Assembly: GCA_020637495.1 (NCBI GenBank)
Contig: JACJVV010000001.1
Location: forward strand, 434,001-498,000
Source of the DNA: Candidatus Woesearchaeota archaeon
GTDB lineage: Archaea > Nanobdellota > Nanobdellia > Woesearchaeales > JACJVV01
Reading direction: 5' to 3'
DNA length: 64,000 nt
How positions within the stretch are numbered: position 1 is the stretch's first letter; each line of letters begins with the position of its first letter. The notes under the pieces were generated by a model. It saw nothing but the letters and a program-made list of their open reading frames with translations, was not told where the DNA came from and did not search any database. Shown piece after piece: positions 34,777 through 44,500 of this stretch. Both the position numbers and the translations under genes were made by a program.

Positions 34777-36219
34777 TTATTCTGTCTGGACTTGGCGTAT
34801 TGCCTTATGCCAGCCTTTGAGAAGCTCTTGTCTTCTTTCATCAGGCATGTTTGGAGTATATATTTTCTCTTTTTTAGAACTCAATTTATCTATTGTGTAT
34901 ACACCTGCTTTTATTCCTGCAAGATATGCTGCACCTAATGATGTCGATTCAATTGTTTTCCTAATTATTGTCTTATCCAACATGTCAGCCTGGAACTGCA
35001 TCAGGAAGTTATTCTGTGAAGCTCCACCATCTACAGCTAATTCCTTTATCTCAATATAAGTCTCCTTCTCCATGAGATCTATGACATCATATGATTGGAA
35101 AGCAATGGACTTGAGTGCTGCTCTGATTATATGGTTCCTGTTCGTCCCTCTTGTCAACCCTACAAGAGCTCCACGAGCTTCCATATTCCAGTAAGGAGCT
35201 CCTAGGCCAGTAAACGCAGGCACGAGATAGACTCCACCTGTATCTTCTACAGCTAATGCAGCTTTTTCGCTCTCTTGAGCATTCTCAAGAATCTTTAGCT
35301 CATCCCTTAGCCATTGCACTGCAGCTCCAGCGATGAAGACTGAGCCTTCAATGGCATAACAAGCTTCTCCTTTCTTGTCTATAGCTAATGTAGTTATCAA
35401 TCCCTTGCTGGATTCGATCTTCTTTTTTCCAGTGTTCATCAGGATGAAGCAACCAGTGCCGTATGTGTTTTTGATCTGGCCTTCATCAAAGCATAGCTGT
35501 CCGAATAAGGCTGCTTGCTGGTCTCCTGCGACTCCTAATATATGGACGCCTTTCAGCTCTTCAATAGCTTCAACTTCTCCATAATCACCCATGGAATGCT
35601 TGATTTCAGGAAGCATGCCTTTAGGTATGTCAATTATTCTGCATAACTCATCATCCCATTCCTTTGTCTCGATATTAAATAACAAGGTCCTTGAAGCATT
35701 TGTAAAATCTGTTGCATGGACTTTTCCATTCGTCAGATTCCAGATTATCCAGGTGTCAATAGTTCCAAACAGCAAATCATCAACATTTGGAAGGCCCTTT
35801 ACATTATCCAGTATCCATCTGATCTTTGTTCCGCTCAGATATGGATCTAGAGGAAGCCCTGTCTTCTTCCTGATCATCTTTTCATGTTCCCTTAGGTTGC
35901 TGCATATCTCACTAGTTCTCCTGCATTGCCACACTATTGCATTATAGACTGGTTTACCAGTATTCTTGTTCCATAATACTGTTGTCTCTCTTTGGTTTGT
36001 GATGCCTATTGCAGATATCTTAACTCTATTTTTCACTAGAAGTTCTTTTACTGTGGATTTGATAGATTGCCATATCTCTATAGGATCATGCTCGACCCAA
36101 CCTGGTTTAGGGTAGAATTGCGTTATCTCCTTGTAGATCTTATCGACTTGATTTCCTTCCTGATCATATAGGACAGTTGTTGTCCCAGTTGTTCCTTGGT
36201 CGATGGAGATTATATGCAT
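34777..36219 (-). CDS. glpK: glycerol kinase
   Basis: The 480-residue FGGY-family kinase phosphorylates glycerol to glycerol 3-phosphate. It opens with ISIDQGTTGTTTVLYD. The glycerol site is in TNQRETTVLWNK and the phosphate-binding region in YGTGCFILMNTG. The C-terminal FGGY-like segment is KELAVDGGASQNNFLMQFQA. The length is near the family norm. The open frame reaches 36270, but a TATA box at 36238-36248 lies about 25 nt before the ATG at 36219, so I use that start. No glycerol uptake or G3P dehydrogenase gene is adjacent. Confidence 0.95.
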   Translation of the reverse strand: MHIISIDQGTTGTTTVLYDQEGNQVDKIYKEITQFYPKPGWVEHDPIEIWQSIKSTVKELLVKNRVKISAIGITNQRETTVLWNKNTGKPVYNAIVWQCRRTSEICSNLREHEKMIRKKTGLPLDPYLSGTKIRWILDNVKGLPNVDDLLFGTIDTWIIWNLTNGKVHATDFTNASRTLLFNIETKEWDDELCRIIDIPKGMLPEIKHSMGDYGEVEAIEELKGVHILGVAGDQQAALFGQLCFDEGQIKNTYGTGCFILMNTGKKKIESSKGLITTLAIDKKGEACYAIEGSVFIAGAAVQWLRDELKILENAQESEKAALAVEDTGGVYLVPAFTGLGAPYWNMEARGALVGLTRGTNRNHIIRAALKSIAFQSYDVIDLMEKETYIEIKELAVDGGASQNNFLMQFQADMLDKTIIRKTIESTSLGAAYLAGIKAGVYTIDKLSSKKEKIYTPNMPDERRQELLKGWHKAIRQVQTE

Positions 36220-36229
36220 CTTATTATTC

Positions 36230-36811
36230 TCAGGATGAAAATTTATAACCTTTTCTGCTCCAGACTTCAACTTTGCATCTGTCCTCAGTGACTTTGTTGT
36301 ACCAGTGAGTTATTTTTTTGTACTCCGGTCTTGGGTTATAGCTTTGTTTCAGTCCTGTCTGAACACCTGAGCATTTCTCTTTTGATCTGTGGCTCACAAA
36401 GATTATTACCTTTGGATTGAGTCTCTTGATGTAGGGAGTCAGATTTACTCCAGATGGCATCCATGAGTTGAAGATGATATCTGCCATTAAATTGGTCTCT
36501 TCAACTCTGTCTATTGTTAAATGCAGGTTCTTATGCCTGTAGATTTTCTTTCCTGCTTCAATCATCTCTTCATTTGGATCAATCCCTATCACTTCTATAT
36601 CTAAATCTCTTGCAAGAAGATAAGATAAGAATCCTGCTCCACAGCCAACATCAAGGATGAAGTTTGGCTTTACTTTGTCTAGGATAGTCTTGAAAATCTC
36701 CATCTCTTTCGAAGTTGGAAAATAGAAAGAAATTCTTGGACTGAGACCTATATCCTTGGGTTTGACCTTATCAGGATGCTTGATTGTGAAGGTGTTTGTC
36801 TTGTATATCAT
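36230..36811 (-). CDS. class I SAM-dependent methyltransferase
   Basis: The 193-residue Rossmann-fold methyltransferase has motif I ILDVGCGAGFLSYLLA and the acidic strand end IGIDPNEEM, which binds the SAM ribose. The later part contains NSWMPSGVNLTPYI. The substrate is unknown. The start overlaps the end of pyrB by four bases, so it is the second gene of that operon. The 3' end contains the TATA box of glpK. Confidence 0.8.
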   Translation of the reverse strand: MIYKTNTFTIKHPDKVKPKDIGLSPRISFYFPTSKEMEIFKTILDKVKPNFILDVGCGAGFLSYLLARDLDIEVIGIDPNEEMIEAGKKIYRHKNLHLTIDRVEETNLMADIIFNSWMPSGVNLTPYIKRLNPKVIIFVSHRSKEKCSGVQTGLKQSYNPRPEYKKITHWYNKVTEDRCKVEVWSRKGYKFSS

Positions 36812-37788
36812 CTGTAATTGTAATCATTCATCATCTTGAAGAGTGCCATCCTTACATAAAGGCCATTATCAGCCTGGATAAAATATTTTGCACGTTCGTC
36901 ATGATCGACATCCTTGGATATCTCATCAAGCCTTGGCAATGGATGCATCAAGATACTGTTGCATGGTATCAGGTTGATGTTATTCCTGTCTATCTTATAC
37001 ATGTCTCTTGCTCTCTCATATTCTGCATTCTCCTCTGGCGTAAGTTCTTCAGGCCTTTCAGGATTGCTTCCAAATCTTTCTTTCTGCACCCTTGTCATAT
37101 ACACTATATCTGATTTCTTTAGTGTACCAAGGAGATCTTCTGTTTCTATATAGGCAACATTTAGATCATTGAGATGAGTCTTAATGCCATCATCAATCCT
37201 GCTATTGTCAGGTGCTACAAAATTGAAACTGTTTCCAGGGAATTTTGCCATAAGGTATGTCAGGGATTTTACAGTTCGTCCTCTCAATAGGTCTCCTACA
37301 AAAGTAATTGAAAGATTATCTGTCCTTTTGAAATGGTCTTTTATCGTGTAGAAATCCAGCAATGCTTGAGTTGGGTGCTGGGATTTTCCTGATCCAGCAT
37401 TTATAGTTGGGACCCTTGAGGCAAGGTAGCATTGTTCAGATGCATCATCATGGTTATGTCTTACGACCAAGAAATCAGTGTATGCGCTGCTTACCCTTAT
37501 CGTATCTTCTAGAGTCTCGCCTTTGGAGGCTGATGAGAATTTTCCAGCATTGACAATCAATGTAGTCTTGGCACCGAGGTATTGTGCAGCATTGACGAAT
37601 GATAAAGCAGTCCTGGATGATGCTTCCCAGAACATATTAAGCACATTCTTTCCTGCCAATTCATCTCCAACATTCCTTCTGTTCTGTTTCATGTGAAGCG
37701 TCAGGTCACATAACTCTTCAAGGAAATCAATGTCAAACTGCTGGCTCTCTATGACATGAGCTTTGGGGTTAACTGATTTTAGGTTCAT
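36808..37788 (-). CDS. pyrB: aspartate carbamoyltransferase catalytic chain
   Basis: The 326-residue enzyme joins carbamoyl phosphate and aspartate in pyrimidine synthesis. The carbamoyl phosphate loop reads FWEASSRTALSF, where the usual S-T-R-T is S-S-R-T. SASKGET supplies the neighbouring-chain lysine. HPTQALLDFYTI and MHPLPR complete the active site. No regulatory chain (pyrI) is in the window, so it may act without allosteric control. A GGAGGAG ribosome site precedes the ATG at 37788. The methyltransferase gene follows in the same unit. Confidence 0.94.
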   Translation of the reverse strand: MNLKSVNPKAHVIESQQFDIDFLEELCDLTLHMKQNRRNVGDELAGKNVLNMFWEASSRTALSFVNAAQYLGAKTTLIVNAGKFSSASKGETLEDTIRVSSAYTDFLVVRHNHDDASEQCYLASRVPTINAGSGKSQHPTQALLDFYTIKDHFKRTDNLSITFVGDLLRGRTVKSLTYLMAKFPGNSFNFVAPDNSRIDDGIKTHLNDLNVAYIETEDLLGTLKKSDIVYMTRVQKERFGSNPERPEELTPEENAEYERARDMYKIDRNNINLIPCNSILMHPLPRLDEISKDVDHDERAKYFIQADNGLYVRMALFKMMNDYNYR

Positions 37789-38000
37789 TTTGCTTTCTCC
37801 TCCATTTTAGAAGCCTGCCCAATATAATTAGAATCTCGTCTGAAAATTAATATCTTATTGAACATTAAAAATATATGTGAATATCCTTGCTATATAAGCA
37901 TAGTTGTCTTGCAGAGTATATTTTATTGTCGCTGTTTCGGATTTTCATTATTTCTGGGAGTGGCAAAAATAAAAATATTTATAAATGCATTTTGCACACT
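37789..38000. other. divergent intergenic region upstream of pyrB and the membrane gene
   Basis: About 212 AT-rich bases. The ribosome site of pyrB lies at its left end and a rightward TATA box (ATTTATAAAT, 37977-37986) at its right end. No RNA gene is recognised. Confidence 0.55.
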
Positions 38001-38090
38001 ATGCCTTCAGCCAATATCGTCCCTTATTTAGGGCGGAGGAGTGGTATTATCGTAATAAAGAATGAAACCATTTTACAACATAGGTTATAG
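38001..38090 (+). CDS. possible 29-codon upstream frame
   Basis: The ATG at 38001 lies about 20-24 nt from the TATA box at 37977-37986, where a leaderless start would be expected. The frame runs 29 codons and its stop is inside the next gene, in a different frame. The membrane gene has its own ribosome site (GGCGGAGGAG, about 38032-38041). This could be an attenuating upstream frame or coincidence. Confidence 0.2.
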   Translation: MPSANIVPYLGRRSGIIVIKNETILQHRL

Positions 38091-38634
38091 CGAATTATTC
38101 ACGTCCTTCTACAGGGGACGGTTGTCGAGGTTCTTGTTAGCTTACACGCTTTTTGGTCTGATGTTCATTCTTGTGCTTGTGTTCTTCCTGAACAACAAGG
38201 ACAGCTTTTTTATCATGGGTCTTTTTGTGATCTGTGTCATCTCTATGCTGCCTCTCAGAATCATACCTTGGTTCGGGTTCTTTGATATGAACACACTGCT
38301 CACTAGTTATGCAGCAATGGCTTATGGACTGCCTGCAGGATTGCTTGTCGGGACTGCATCACTTATTGGGATAATAAATTCAGGTGAAGTAGATAATAAT
38401 CTTCTTTTCGACCTGTTTGCAAGTTATATAGTAGCAATAATAGCATCTTTGTTCACTTTGCAGTTCTATGTTCCAGTAGTTGCAGGAGTTGCTGTCATAT
38501 ATGCAACCATATGCTTTACATTCCACAAGATATGCGGTACACTTGATTTCATGAACATGACGTGGATATCAACTAATCTATTATGGGTACTGCTTGTCTT
38601 GTATAAGATAATGCCTCTTCTAGGGCTTGCTTAA
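38062..38634 (+). CDS. integral membrane protein, 190 aa
   Basis: The 190-residue protein has five or six membrane helices (about 22-44, 48-68, 75-100, 112-135, 140-156 and 165-186). A charged N-terminus (YRGRLSR) suggests the in-side. No recognised family; the compact shape recalls ECF-type substrate units but I cannot support that. It has a 5' leader of about 60 nt with a small hairpin (CCCTTATTTAGGG) directly before the ribosome site, so translation may be regulated. Confidence 0.6.
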   Translation: MKPFYNIGYSELFTSFYRGRLSRFLLAYTLFGLMFILVLVFFLNNKDSFFIMGLFVICVISMLPLRIIPWFGFFDMNTLLTSYAAMAYGLPAGLLVGTASLIGIINSGEVDNNLLFDLFASYIVAIIASLFTLQFYVPVVAGVAVIYATICFTFHKICGTLDFMNMTWISTNLLWVLLVLYKIMPLLGLA

Positions 38635-38676
38635 GTTTTCATAATCTTTTTAAACAGTTCTTGAATCATCTATCAT

Positions 38677-39120
38677 ATGGATTTAGAGGAATTTTCAGGT
38701 GTCGGAATTGATAATCTAGATATGCTTGAGCACTATTTCGAGATCTCTTCAATTGATGACAAGGAAGGGCATATCATAAGAAATGTCCGAAGAAAGATAG
38801 TCGATAAGCTCGAGAGCATAATCATAACGTTCTCAAATTTTGTCAATCCGGATTCAACGTTGATCCAGATACATGATGCACAGGCATTGGATGACAAGGA
38901 TAGGTTAAGGATTGTTGAGATACTCAAGGATCTTGCTAGATTAGTAAAAGAACACCAAGTTCTAGAGATAGATTCAGAGGATGTGATCGAGAAGAAATGG
39001 ATTAAAGAATCTTTGCAATCATACATCAAGCATCTCAAATCAATGAAGGATCTAATAAATAAGATCAAGGAATCTTACGATGTTGAGGATATCAAGATAG
39101 ACGTGAGCTATCTTGGATAA
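38677..39120 (+). CDS. coiled-coil protein, 147 aa
   Basis: The 147-residue protein is mostly helical and acidic, with a likely coiled coil in its second half (KKWIKESLQSYIKHLKSMKDL). No domain was recognised. A TATA box at 38646-38655 lies 27 nt before the ATG. It is followed after 44 bases by the adenylate-kinase-like pair. Confidence 0.55.
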   Translation: MDLEEFSGVGIDNLDMLEHYFEISSIDDKEGHIIRNVRRKIVDKLESIIITFSNFVNPDSTLIQIHDAQALDDKDRLRIVEILKDLARLVKEHQVLEIDSEDVIEKKWIKESLQSYIKHLKSMKDLINKIKESYDVEDIKIDVSYLG

Positions 39121-39164
39121 GTTTTCAATATAGGAAAGAGAACAATAGAAACGGGGGAATTACA

Positions 39165-39917
39165 ATGCACATCAATATGCAAGGAAGAGCAGGAGCAGGA
39201 AAAGGTAAGCAAGCAGGTTATTTAGTTGAAGATTTTAGTTTTCCTTATGTAGAATCAGGTGGGAAGTTCAGGAGAGACCTCAAAGAGAACAGGCCTATTG
39301 GCGTACAAGCAAAAGAATACATGGCTGCAGGTGATCTGGTCCCTGATGAAGTCTTATTTAGGGGATTAGAGATATGGGTCAAGGAGGAGGATCCAGAAGA
39401 AAGATCAGAGGGTCTTATCACTGATGGGTTGCCGAGAACATTGGATCAGGCAGTCAATTTTGCAGATTATATGCTTAAACGAGGAAATGGTACTGCAATT
39501 GATTATGTTTTTGTACTGAATTGCTCTGCAGATACTGCAAGACGAAGGATATATGGAAGGATGAATGATGAAAATGGCAAGGATTACAATGCTTTTTTTG
39601 ATAATCGAATAGAGATAATGCAGACAACAAATGTCAATGGTTTTGAAGTCCCTATAGTAGCATATGTTGATGGGAAAAAATTGACGAAAAGAAAGGATGA
39701 TACGGATTTCAATACCATCGAAAGACGATTCTCAATATTTGAGAATGAGACACAATTTGCAATCGATTATTTGAGGGGAGAGATTGTGAATGGAAGGAGA
39801 TGGAACCATGGTCCATTGCCTGTAGTAATCGATATAGATGCTGAACTTTCTGCTGATAAGGTAAGAGAACAGATTCTTGCATCGCAACTTTATGCTAGCA
39901 TCAATTTAAGCAGATAA
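39165..39917 (+). CDS. divergent adenylate-kinase-like protein
   Basis: The 250-residue protein has the nucleoside monophosphate kinase fold. The P-loop reads GRAGAGKGKQ where the normal enzyme has GPQASGKGTQ, so the threonine after the lysine pair is replaced by lysine. SGGKFRRDLK, DGLPRTLDQA and ERRFSIFE correspond to the NMP-binding, LID-hinge and closing segments. It ends with an extra tail of about 25 residues. It precedes the normal Adk by 17 bases and is a diverged tandem paralogue. Activity on AMP is uncertain. Confidence 0.8.
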   Translation: MHINMQGRAGAGKGKQAGYLVEDFSFPYVESGGKFRRDLKENRPIGVQAKEYMAAGDLVPDEVLFRGLEIWVKEEDPEERSEGLITDGLPRTLDQAVNFADYMLKRGNGTAIDYVFVLNCSADTARRRIYGRMNDENGKDYNAFFDNRIEIMQTTNVNGFEVPIVAYVDGKKLTKRKDDTDFNTIERRFSIFENETQFAIDYLRGEIVNGRRWNHGPLPVVIDIDAELSADKVREQILASQLYASINLSR

Positions 39918-39934
39918 AAAAGGAGGTCACTTAA

Positions 39935-40591
39935 ATGAACATGATAATAATGGGCCCGCAGGCAAGCGGAAAAGGTACACAGGCTGCAAAATTAGTCGAG
40001 AAATTCAGTATTCCTCATATCTCAACTGGAGATATATTCAGGGAAAATATAAAGAACCAGACTGAATTAGGAAAGAAAGTTGTTGAATACACCAATAACG
40101 GAAAGCTTGTACCTGATGAGCTTGTTATTGAGATCGTCAAGGATAGGTTGAGCAAGGATGATTGCAAGAATGGCTATCTGCTTGATGGTTTTCCAAGGAC
40201 ATTGCCTCAGGCTGAAGCCTTGGATAGCGTGACAAAAGTTGATGCTGTAATAAGCATTGAGTTGCCAGATGATGTCTGCATGGAGAGAGTATCTGGTAGG
40301 TATGTTCACAAGGAAAGTGGCAGAACCTATAATGTATATACAGCTCCAAAACCTAAAAAAGTGGAGTATGATGATAAAGGAAAATGCTTGCATGCTTATG
40401 ATGATGAGACTGGCGATGAGATATTCCAAAGGGATGATGACAAGCCAGATAAGGTAGCGAAAAGACTTGCAGATTTCCATAGCCAGACGGAGCCAATCAA
40501 ATCACATTATGCTGACAAGGTTGTTGAAGTAGATGGAAAGCAGGGAATTGATGAGGTATTTGCAGCTATTGCAGCTGATCTATCCAAATAA
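39935..40591 (+). CDS. adk: adenylate kinase
   Basis: The 218-residue enzyme converts AMP and ATP to two ADP. It has P-loop GPQASGKGTQ, the AMP site ISTGDIFRENI, LLDGFPRTLPQA and a full LID (GRYVHKESGRTYN, then FQRDDDKPDKVAKRL). The LID has no zinc cysteines. The length and order are those of long-form bacterial/archaeal Adk. GGAGGTCAC lies just before the ATG. It directly follows its divergent paralogue. Confidence 0.95.
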   Translation: MNMIIMGPQASGKGTQAAKLVEKFSIPHISTGDIFRENIKNQTELGKKVVEYTNNGKLVPDELVIEIVKDRLSKDDCKNGYLLDGFPRTLPQAEALDSVTKVDAVISIELPDDVCMERVSGRYVHKESGRTYNVYTAPKPKKVEYDDKGKCLHAYDDETGDEIFQRDDDKPDKVAKRLADFHSQTEPIKSHYADKVVEVDGKQGIDEVFAAIAADLSK

Positions 40592-40621
40592 TTATAAACT
40601 TATTTTCTTATTCTTTTTCTT

Positions 40622-41296
40622 ATGAGCTTGGTTGAAAAAGCATTTTCACAATTATATCCAGACCGAAATCTAAGCAAGTATTCATTCAGTCTGAGCTATA
40701 GTGGAAGATTCTCTCCTTACAATGGCAATGTAAGATATGGACTAGGAAAATATGAATTCACTATAAGCAGATTGTGGAGAGGTGTCAGTGAGGAGATTGT
40801 AATTGGATTGCTCCAACATCTGATGCAGAAGGTATTCAAGACTAAGATACGTACACTAGAGCAGGATCTCTATGATACATTCATCAAGAATGTCCATGTC
40901 TCAGTGCCGAAAGATAAGGTTGATCCGGATCTGAAGGAAAGTTTTGACAGAGTCAATGATCGTTATTTTCTTGGAACAGTTGAGATGCCTAACCTTGTAT
41001 GGGGGAAGAAGACATTCAGGAAACTTGGGAGTTATGAATATGCTGCTGATACAATCACAATGAGTGAAGTGTTCAAGGATATTTCAGAAGAGAACAAGAT
41101 ACTGCTTGATTATGTCATGTTCCATGAGATGCTGCATAAAGTGCATAAGTTCAAGACAACCAATGGAAGGAGCCTTCATCATAGCAAGAAATTCAGGGAT
41201 GCAGAAAAGGAGTTTGAAGGTTTTGGTGATATGGAAAAGGAACTCTCTAAATTCTTGAGGAAGAAAAGGTTCAGGCATAGTCTTGGTCTTGATTGA
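40622..41296 (+). CDS. SprT-like zinc metalloprotease
   Basis: The 224-residue protein has a zinc-protease core: HEMLH at 168-172 with HHSKKF (186-191) supplying the third ligand, as in SprT/Spartan proteins that digest DNA-protein crosslinks. The helix before it (NKILLDYVMF) is family-like. No Spartan-type C-terminal extension is seen. It follows adk with 30 bases between, possibly as a separate unit. Confidence 0.82.
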   Translation: MSLVEKAFSQLYPDRNLSKYSFSLSYSGRFSPYNGNVRYGLGKYEFTISRLWRGVSEEIVIGLLQHLMQKVFKTKIRTLEQDLYDTFIKNVHVSVPKDKVDPDLKESFDRVNDRYFLGTVEMPNLVWGKKTFRKLGSYEYAADTITMSEVFKDISEENKILLDYVMFHEMLHKVHKFKTTNGRSLHHSKKFRDAEKEFEGFGDMEKELSKFLRKKRFRHSLGLD

Positions 41297-41342
41297 TTGC
41301 TTTTGATTGATATTATTTCTATCTGTCTTTTTAATATAAATC

Positions 41343-41403
41343 GTGTGTATATTTACACCAAAAGTTATATAAATAAGATAAACTAATATACAAAAATACA
41401 CAC
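41343..41403. promoter_or_regulatory. palindromic operator and TATA box upstream of the small regulator
   Basis: GTGTGTAT (41343-41350) and ATACACAC (41396-41403) are exact inverted copies flanking the TATA box TTATATAAAT (41365-41374). TGTATATTTACA (41346-41357) is itself nearly palindromic. The arrangement is typical of a site bound by a small dimeric regulator and could be the operator of the gene that follows. Confidence 0.5.
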
Positions 41404-41409
41404 AAAGCG

Positions 41410-41577
41410 ATGGTAAAGAAAGGTTCACAGAAACAGAGGTACAACTTTCTAATAGATAAAAAAGTCTATGATGAATTTTCTATGCTTTGTGAAGAGCTAG
41501 GTCTTGTCAGGAGCAAGAAAGTGGAGCTTTTCATGAAAGAGTTTCTAGACAGACAAAAAGAGGTCTCTAAAAAATGA
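41410..41577 (+). CDS. small ribbon-helix-helix-like regulator, 55 aa
   Basis: The 55-residue protein has the size and pattern of a ribbon-helix-helix DNA-binding protein. A basic start with a short strand (QRYNFLIDKKVYDEF) is followed by two amphipathic helices (MLCEELGLVRSKK and VELFMKEFLDRQKEV). It probably dimerises on the palindrome at 41343-41403. The stop TGA overlaps the ATG of the giant surface-protein gene (ATGA), so the two are translationally coupled and the regulator likely controls that gene as well as itself. Confidence 0.6.
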   Translation: MVKKGSQKQRYNFLIDKKVYDEFSMLCEELGLVRSKKVELFMKEFLDRQKEVSKK

Positions 41578-44500
41578 AGAAACTCTCTTTTATCATCGCA
41601 GGCTCTATTCTTCTAATATTTATCTTTATGTCTTCTATCTTAGGAGTAACTGGGAAAGCTATTGATAATCTAATTATAGAAAGGAATGCTGTCCAGGAGG
41701 AAGTTGTCTATGAATCAGTTCAGGCATATGAAGGATTGTATGGTGTGCAATTCAAAGGAAGATTCAAAGGCGAGAATCTTTCTATATACACTGTAGGGGA
41801 TAGCAAGGAGCAAATATACTCTCAGAGTGGCGATGGTTATCTTAACTTCATCTATGATCTTAATGGCGAGACTGGTGAGATAACTTTCATGATAAAATAT
41901 ATTGGAGAGCTGAAGAATCCGACGAAAAGATTGATCGAGGTAGAGCAGAGTGCTATCATCGATTCAGTACAGGTCCAAAGCAGGACAACAAGGGATGTTC
42001 TTGATACTGTGCAGATTGATGAGGTGATTGAGGATGAAGTTGAAACAAATTCTGCAGTAGTTGCGCCTACATATTATACAACAAGATCGGTGATGATTCT
42101 TTCAGGAGAAATTCCTTCTGAGATCCTTCTTGATGGATTGATTGGCTATTGGCCATTTGATGAGACTTCTGGAACGAATGCAGAAGATTATGGAAGTGGT
42201 GGGAATAACGGTACAGCAATCAATGGAGCTGATATGAGTGCAGATGGAAAAGTAAATAGCGGTGTCATGATGGATAGTGGCAGCAATCAATACATCAATA
42301 CGGCATTAGATAGAGATTCTGCTCCTGTTACGCTTTCTATCTGGGTAAACAATACAGGTGATGTCTCAAGCCAATACAATCTGATCTCTAATGATGATGG
42401 AAATTTTGATCATGGTATAATTATACATCCTACTGGTAATTATTATATTTGGAGTGGATCCGCATCCTATAAGAATACAGGTATAGCTGCAGCACAAGAT
42501 CTAAATCAATGGGTGCATCTTGCTGCAGTCATAAGCAGTAGTGGCGTATATTTCTACAGGAATGGCGTGACTTCTGGAAATTTAGGTAGTGGTTCAAATG
42601 CTGCTGGCGGTGGTTATTACATAGGCAGAGGAATGGGTGCTAATTTTGATGGATTTGTCGATGAGGCTGCGATATGGAATAGGACATTGAACAGTACTGA
42701 GATCGGATGGTTATATAATAATGGGACTGGGCTAAGTTTGCTAAATGGTTCAGGTGGTGGGAGCTGTCCTAATGGTTGGGCAGGTTCTGGTACAGAAGGA
42801 GATCCTTGCCAGGTTACTGAAGCGGGGAACTTGACTGAAGCAAATATGGTCTATAAATTACAGAATGATATTGGTCCTGATTTTGTTGGAACTCCTTTTA
42901 ATATAACGGCTGAAAATATAACTCTTAATGGAGATGGTTATACTATTAATGGTGACGATACTGGCACAGATTATGGTGTATTAGTACAAGATTATAACAA
43001 TGTAACTATTACAGGATTCAATAATCTATCTGGGTTCTCTAAATCAATCTATCTATCTAATAGTAATAATTCCATTATCAATAACAATAGTATTACAATA
43101 GTTTCTGCTGAAGATGTCTATGGAGTTTATATTGAGGATTCTACTGACTTCTCGGTTGATAATAATTATTTCAATCTAACATCAACAGTGACTTCTAAAA
43201 AATTATATCCTATAGAGATCTCTTTAACAAGCTTTAATTCTACTAATGCTAATATTACTTCTAATTATATAATCTTGAATCTTACAGGTGGTGGAATCTT
43301 ACAAGGCATTTTATTTGGTATAGATTCCAATTCAATACTTAACAATGTAAGGATTGAAAGTAATATCATTACAGCCTATGGAAGTTCAACAGGCATTAAT
43401 TTTCAGAATAACGGAATATTATCAAATTCACTTATCTTCAATAATAGCATGAACTTGACACAAGGTAGCACAGGTTCCAGCTATGGGGTTCTATTCTTTA
43501 ATAATCAGAATATACATAACAATACTATAGATTCTAATCTCATAAATACGATATCTAATTTTGCTTATGGTATCTACGTCCAGGACCAAACATCTTCTTT
43601 CGGTAATAATACTTTTATCAACAATTACATCAATGTAACTGGTAGTGTTTCTAATTATTCAATTTACAATTATGGGATTGATGAATTAAACTATTTTATC
43701 TACAATAATTCATATGGTTCTATCAATTGGTCAAATGAAACTTTCTTATCTGATATAAGCATCCAAAATAATATTTCTTCATCATATATCATTATTGACA
43801 ATAATTCAGCATATGTAAATAGCACATATTATGCATCTGAATATCTGAATAGCTCTGCAAATGTTACTTTTTATGGTGCTGATCAGTGGGGATTGACAAA
43901 CCCAGTTATATTAAGAGATGGTGTTGAGTGTAATGAAGGAACAACTCCCGCTTGTTATAACTTTACTGCTTTAGACTCTGCAACTGTTGTGTTTAATGTT
44001 TCCTCATGGAGTAATTATAGCATTGGAGAAGGAGTCAATATCACACAGTTGCGTGATGGACTTGTTGGATATTGGCCATTGAATGAGACTTCAGGAAGCA
44101 TTGCTGAAGAATTCTCAGGTAATAATCTAGACATGACAATCAACAGCGCTACTTTGAATCAAGAAGGCAAGGTCGGGACCTCTTACTCTTTTGATGGTTC
44201 AACTAGTTATCTGAACATTACAGATACACCTTTGCTTGATATACCAAGCAACATCTCAATACAGGCATGGGTGAATGTAAGTTCAACCATAGGGAGCGTT
44301 GCGGGAATAGTCGAGAAGAATAATGATGGTACAGGTGGAAGGGCCTATGATCTGAGGTATGAGAGCGGATATATTGTGACTACCCTTAATGAACTATGCT
44401 CCGGTTCAACACGATGGGATGTTTATGCTTCAACAATGATTGATACAGATGTATTTGTCCATGTAGTGATGACTTGGGATGGATCAAGCAGTCCTAAGAT

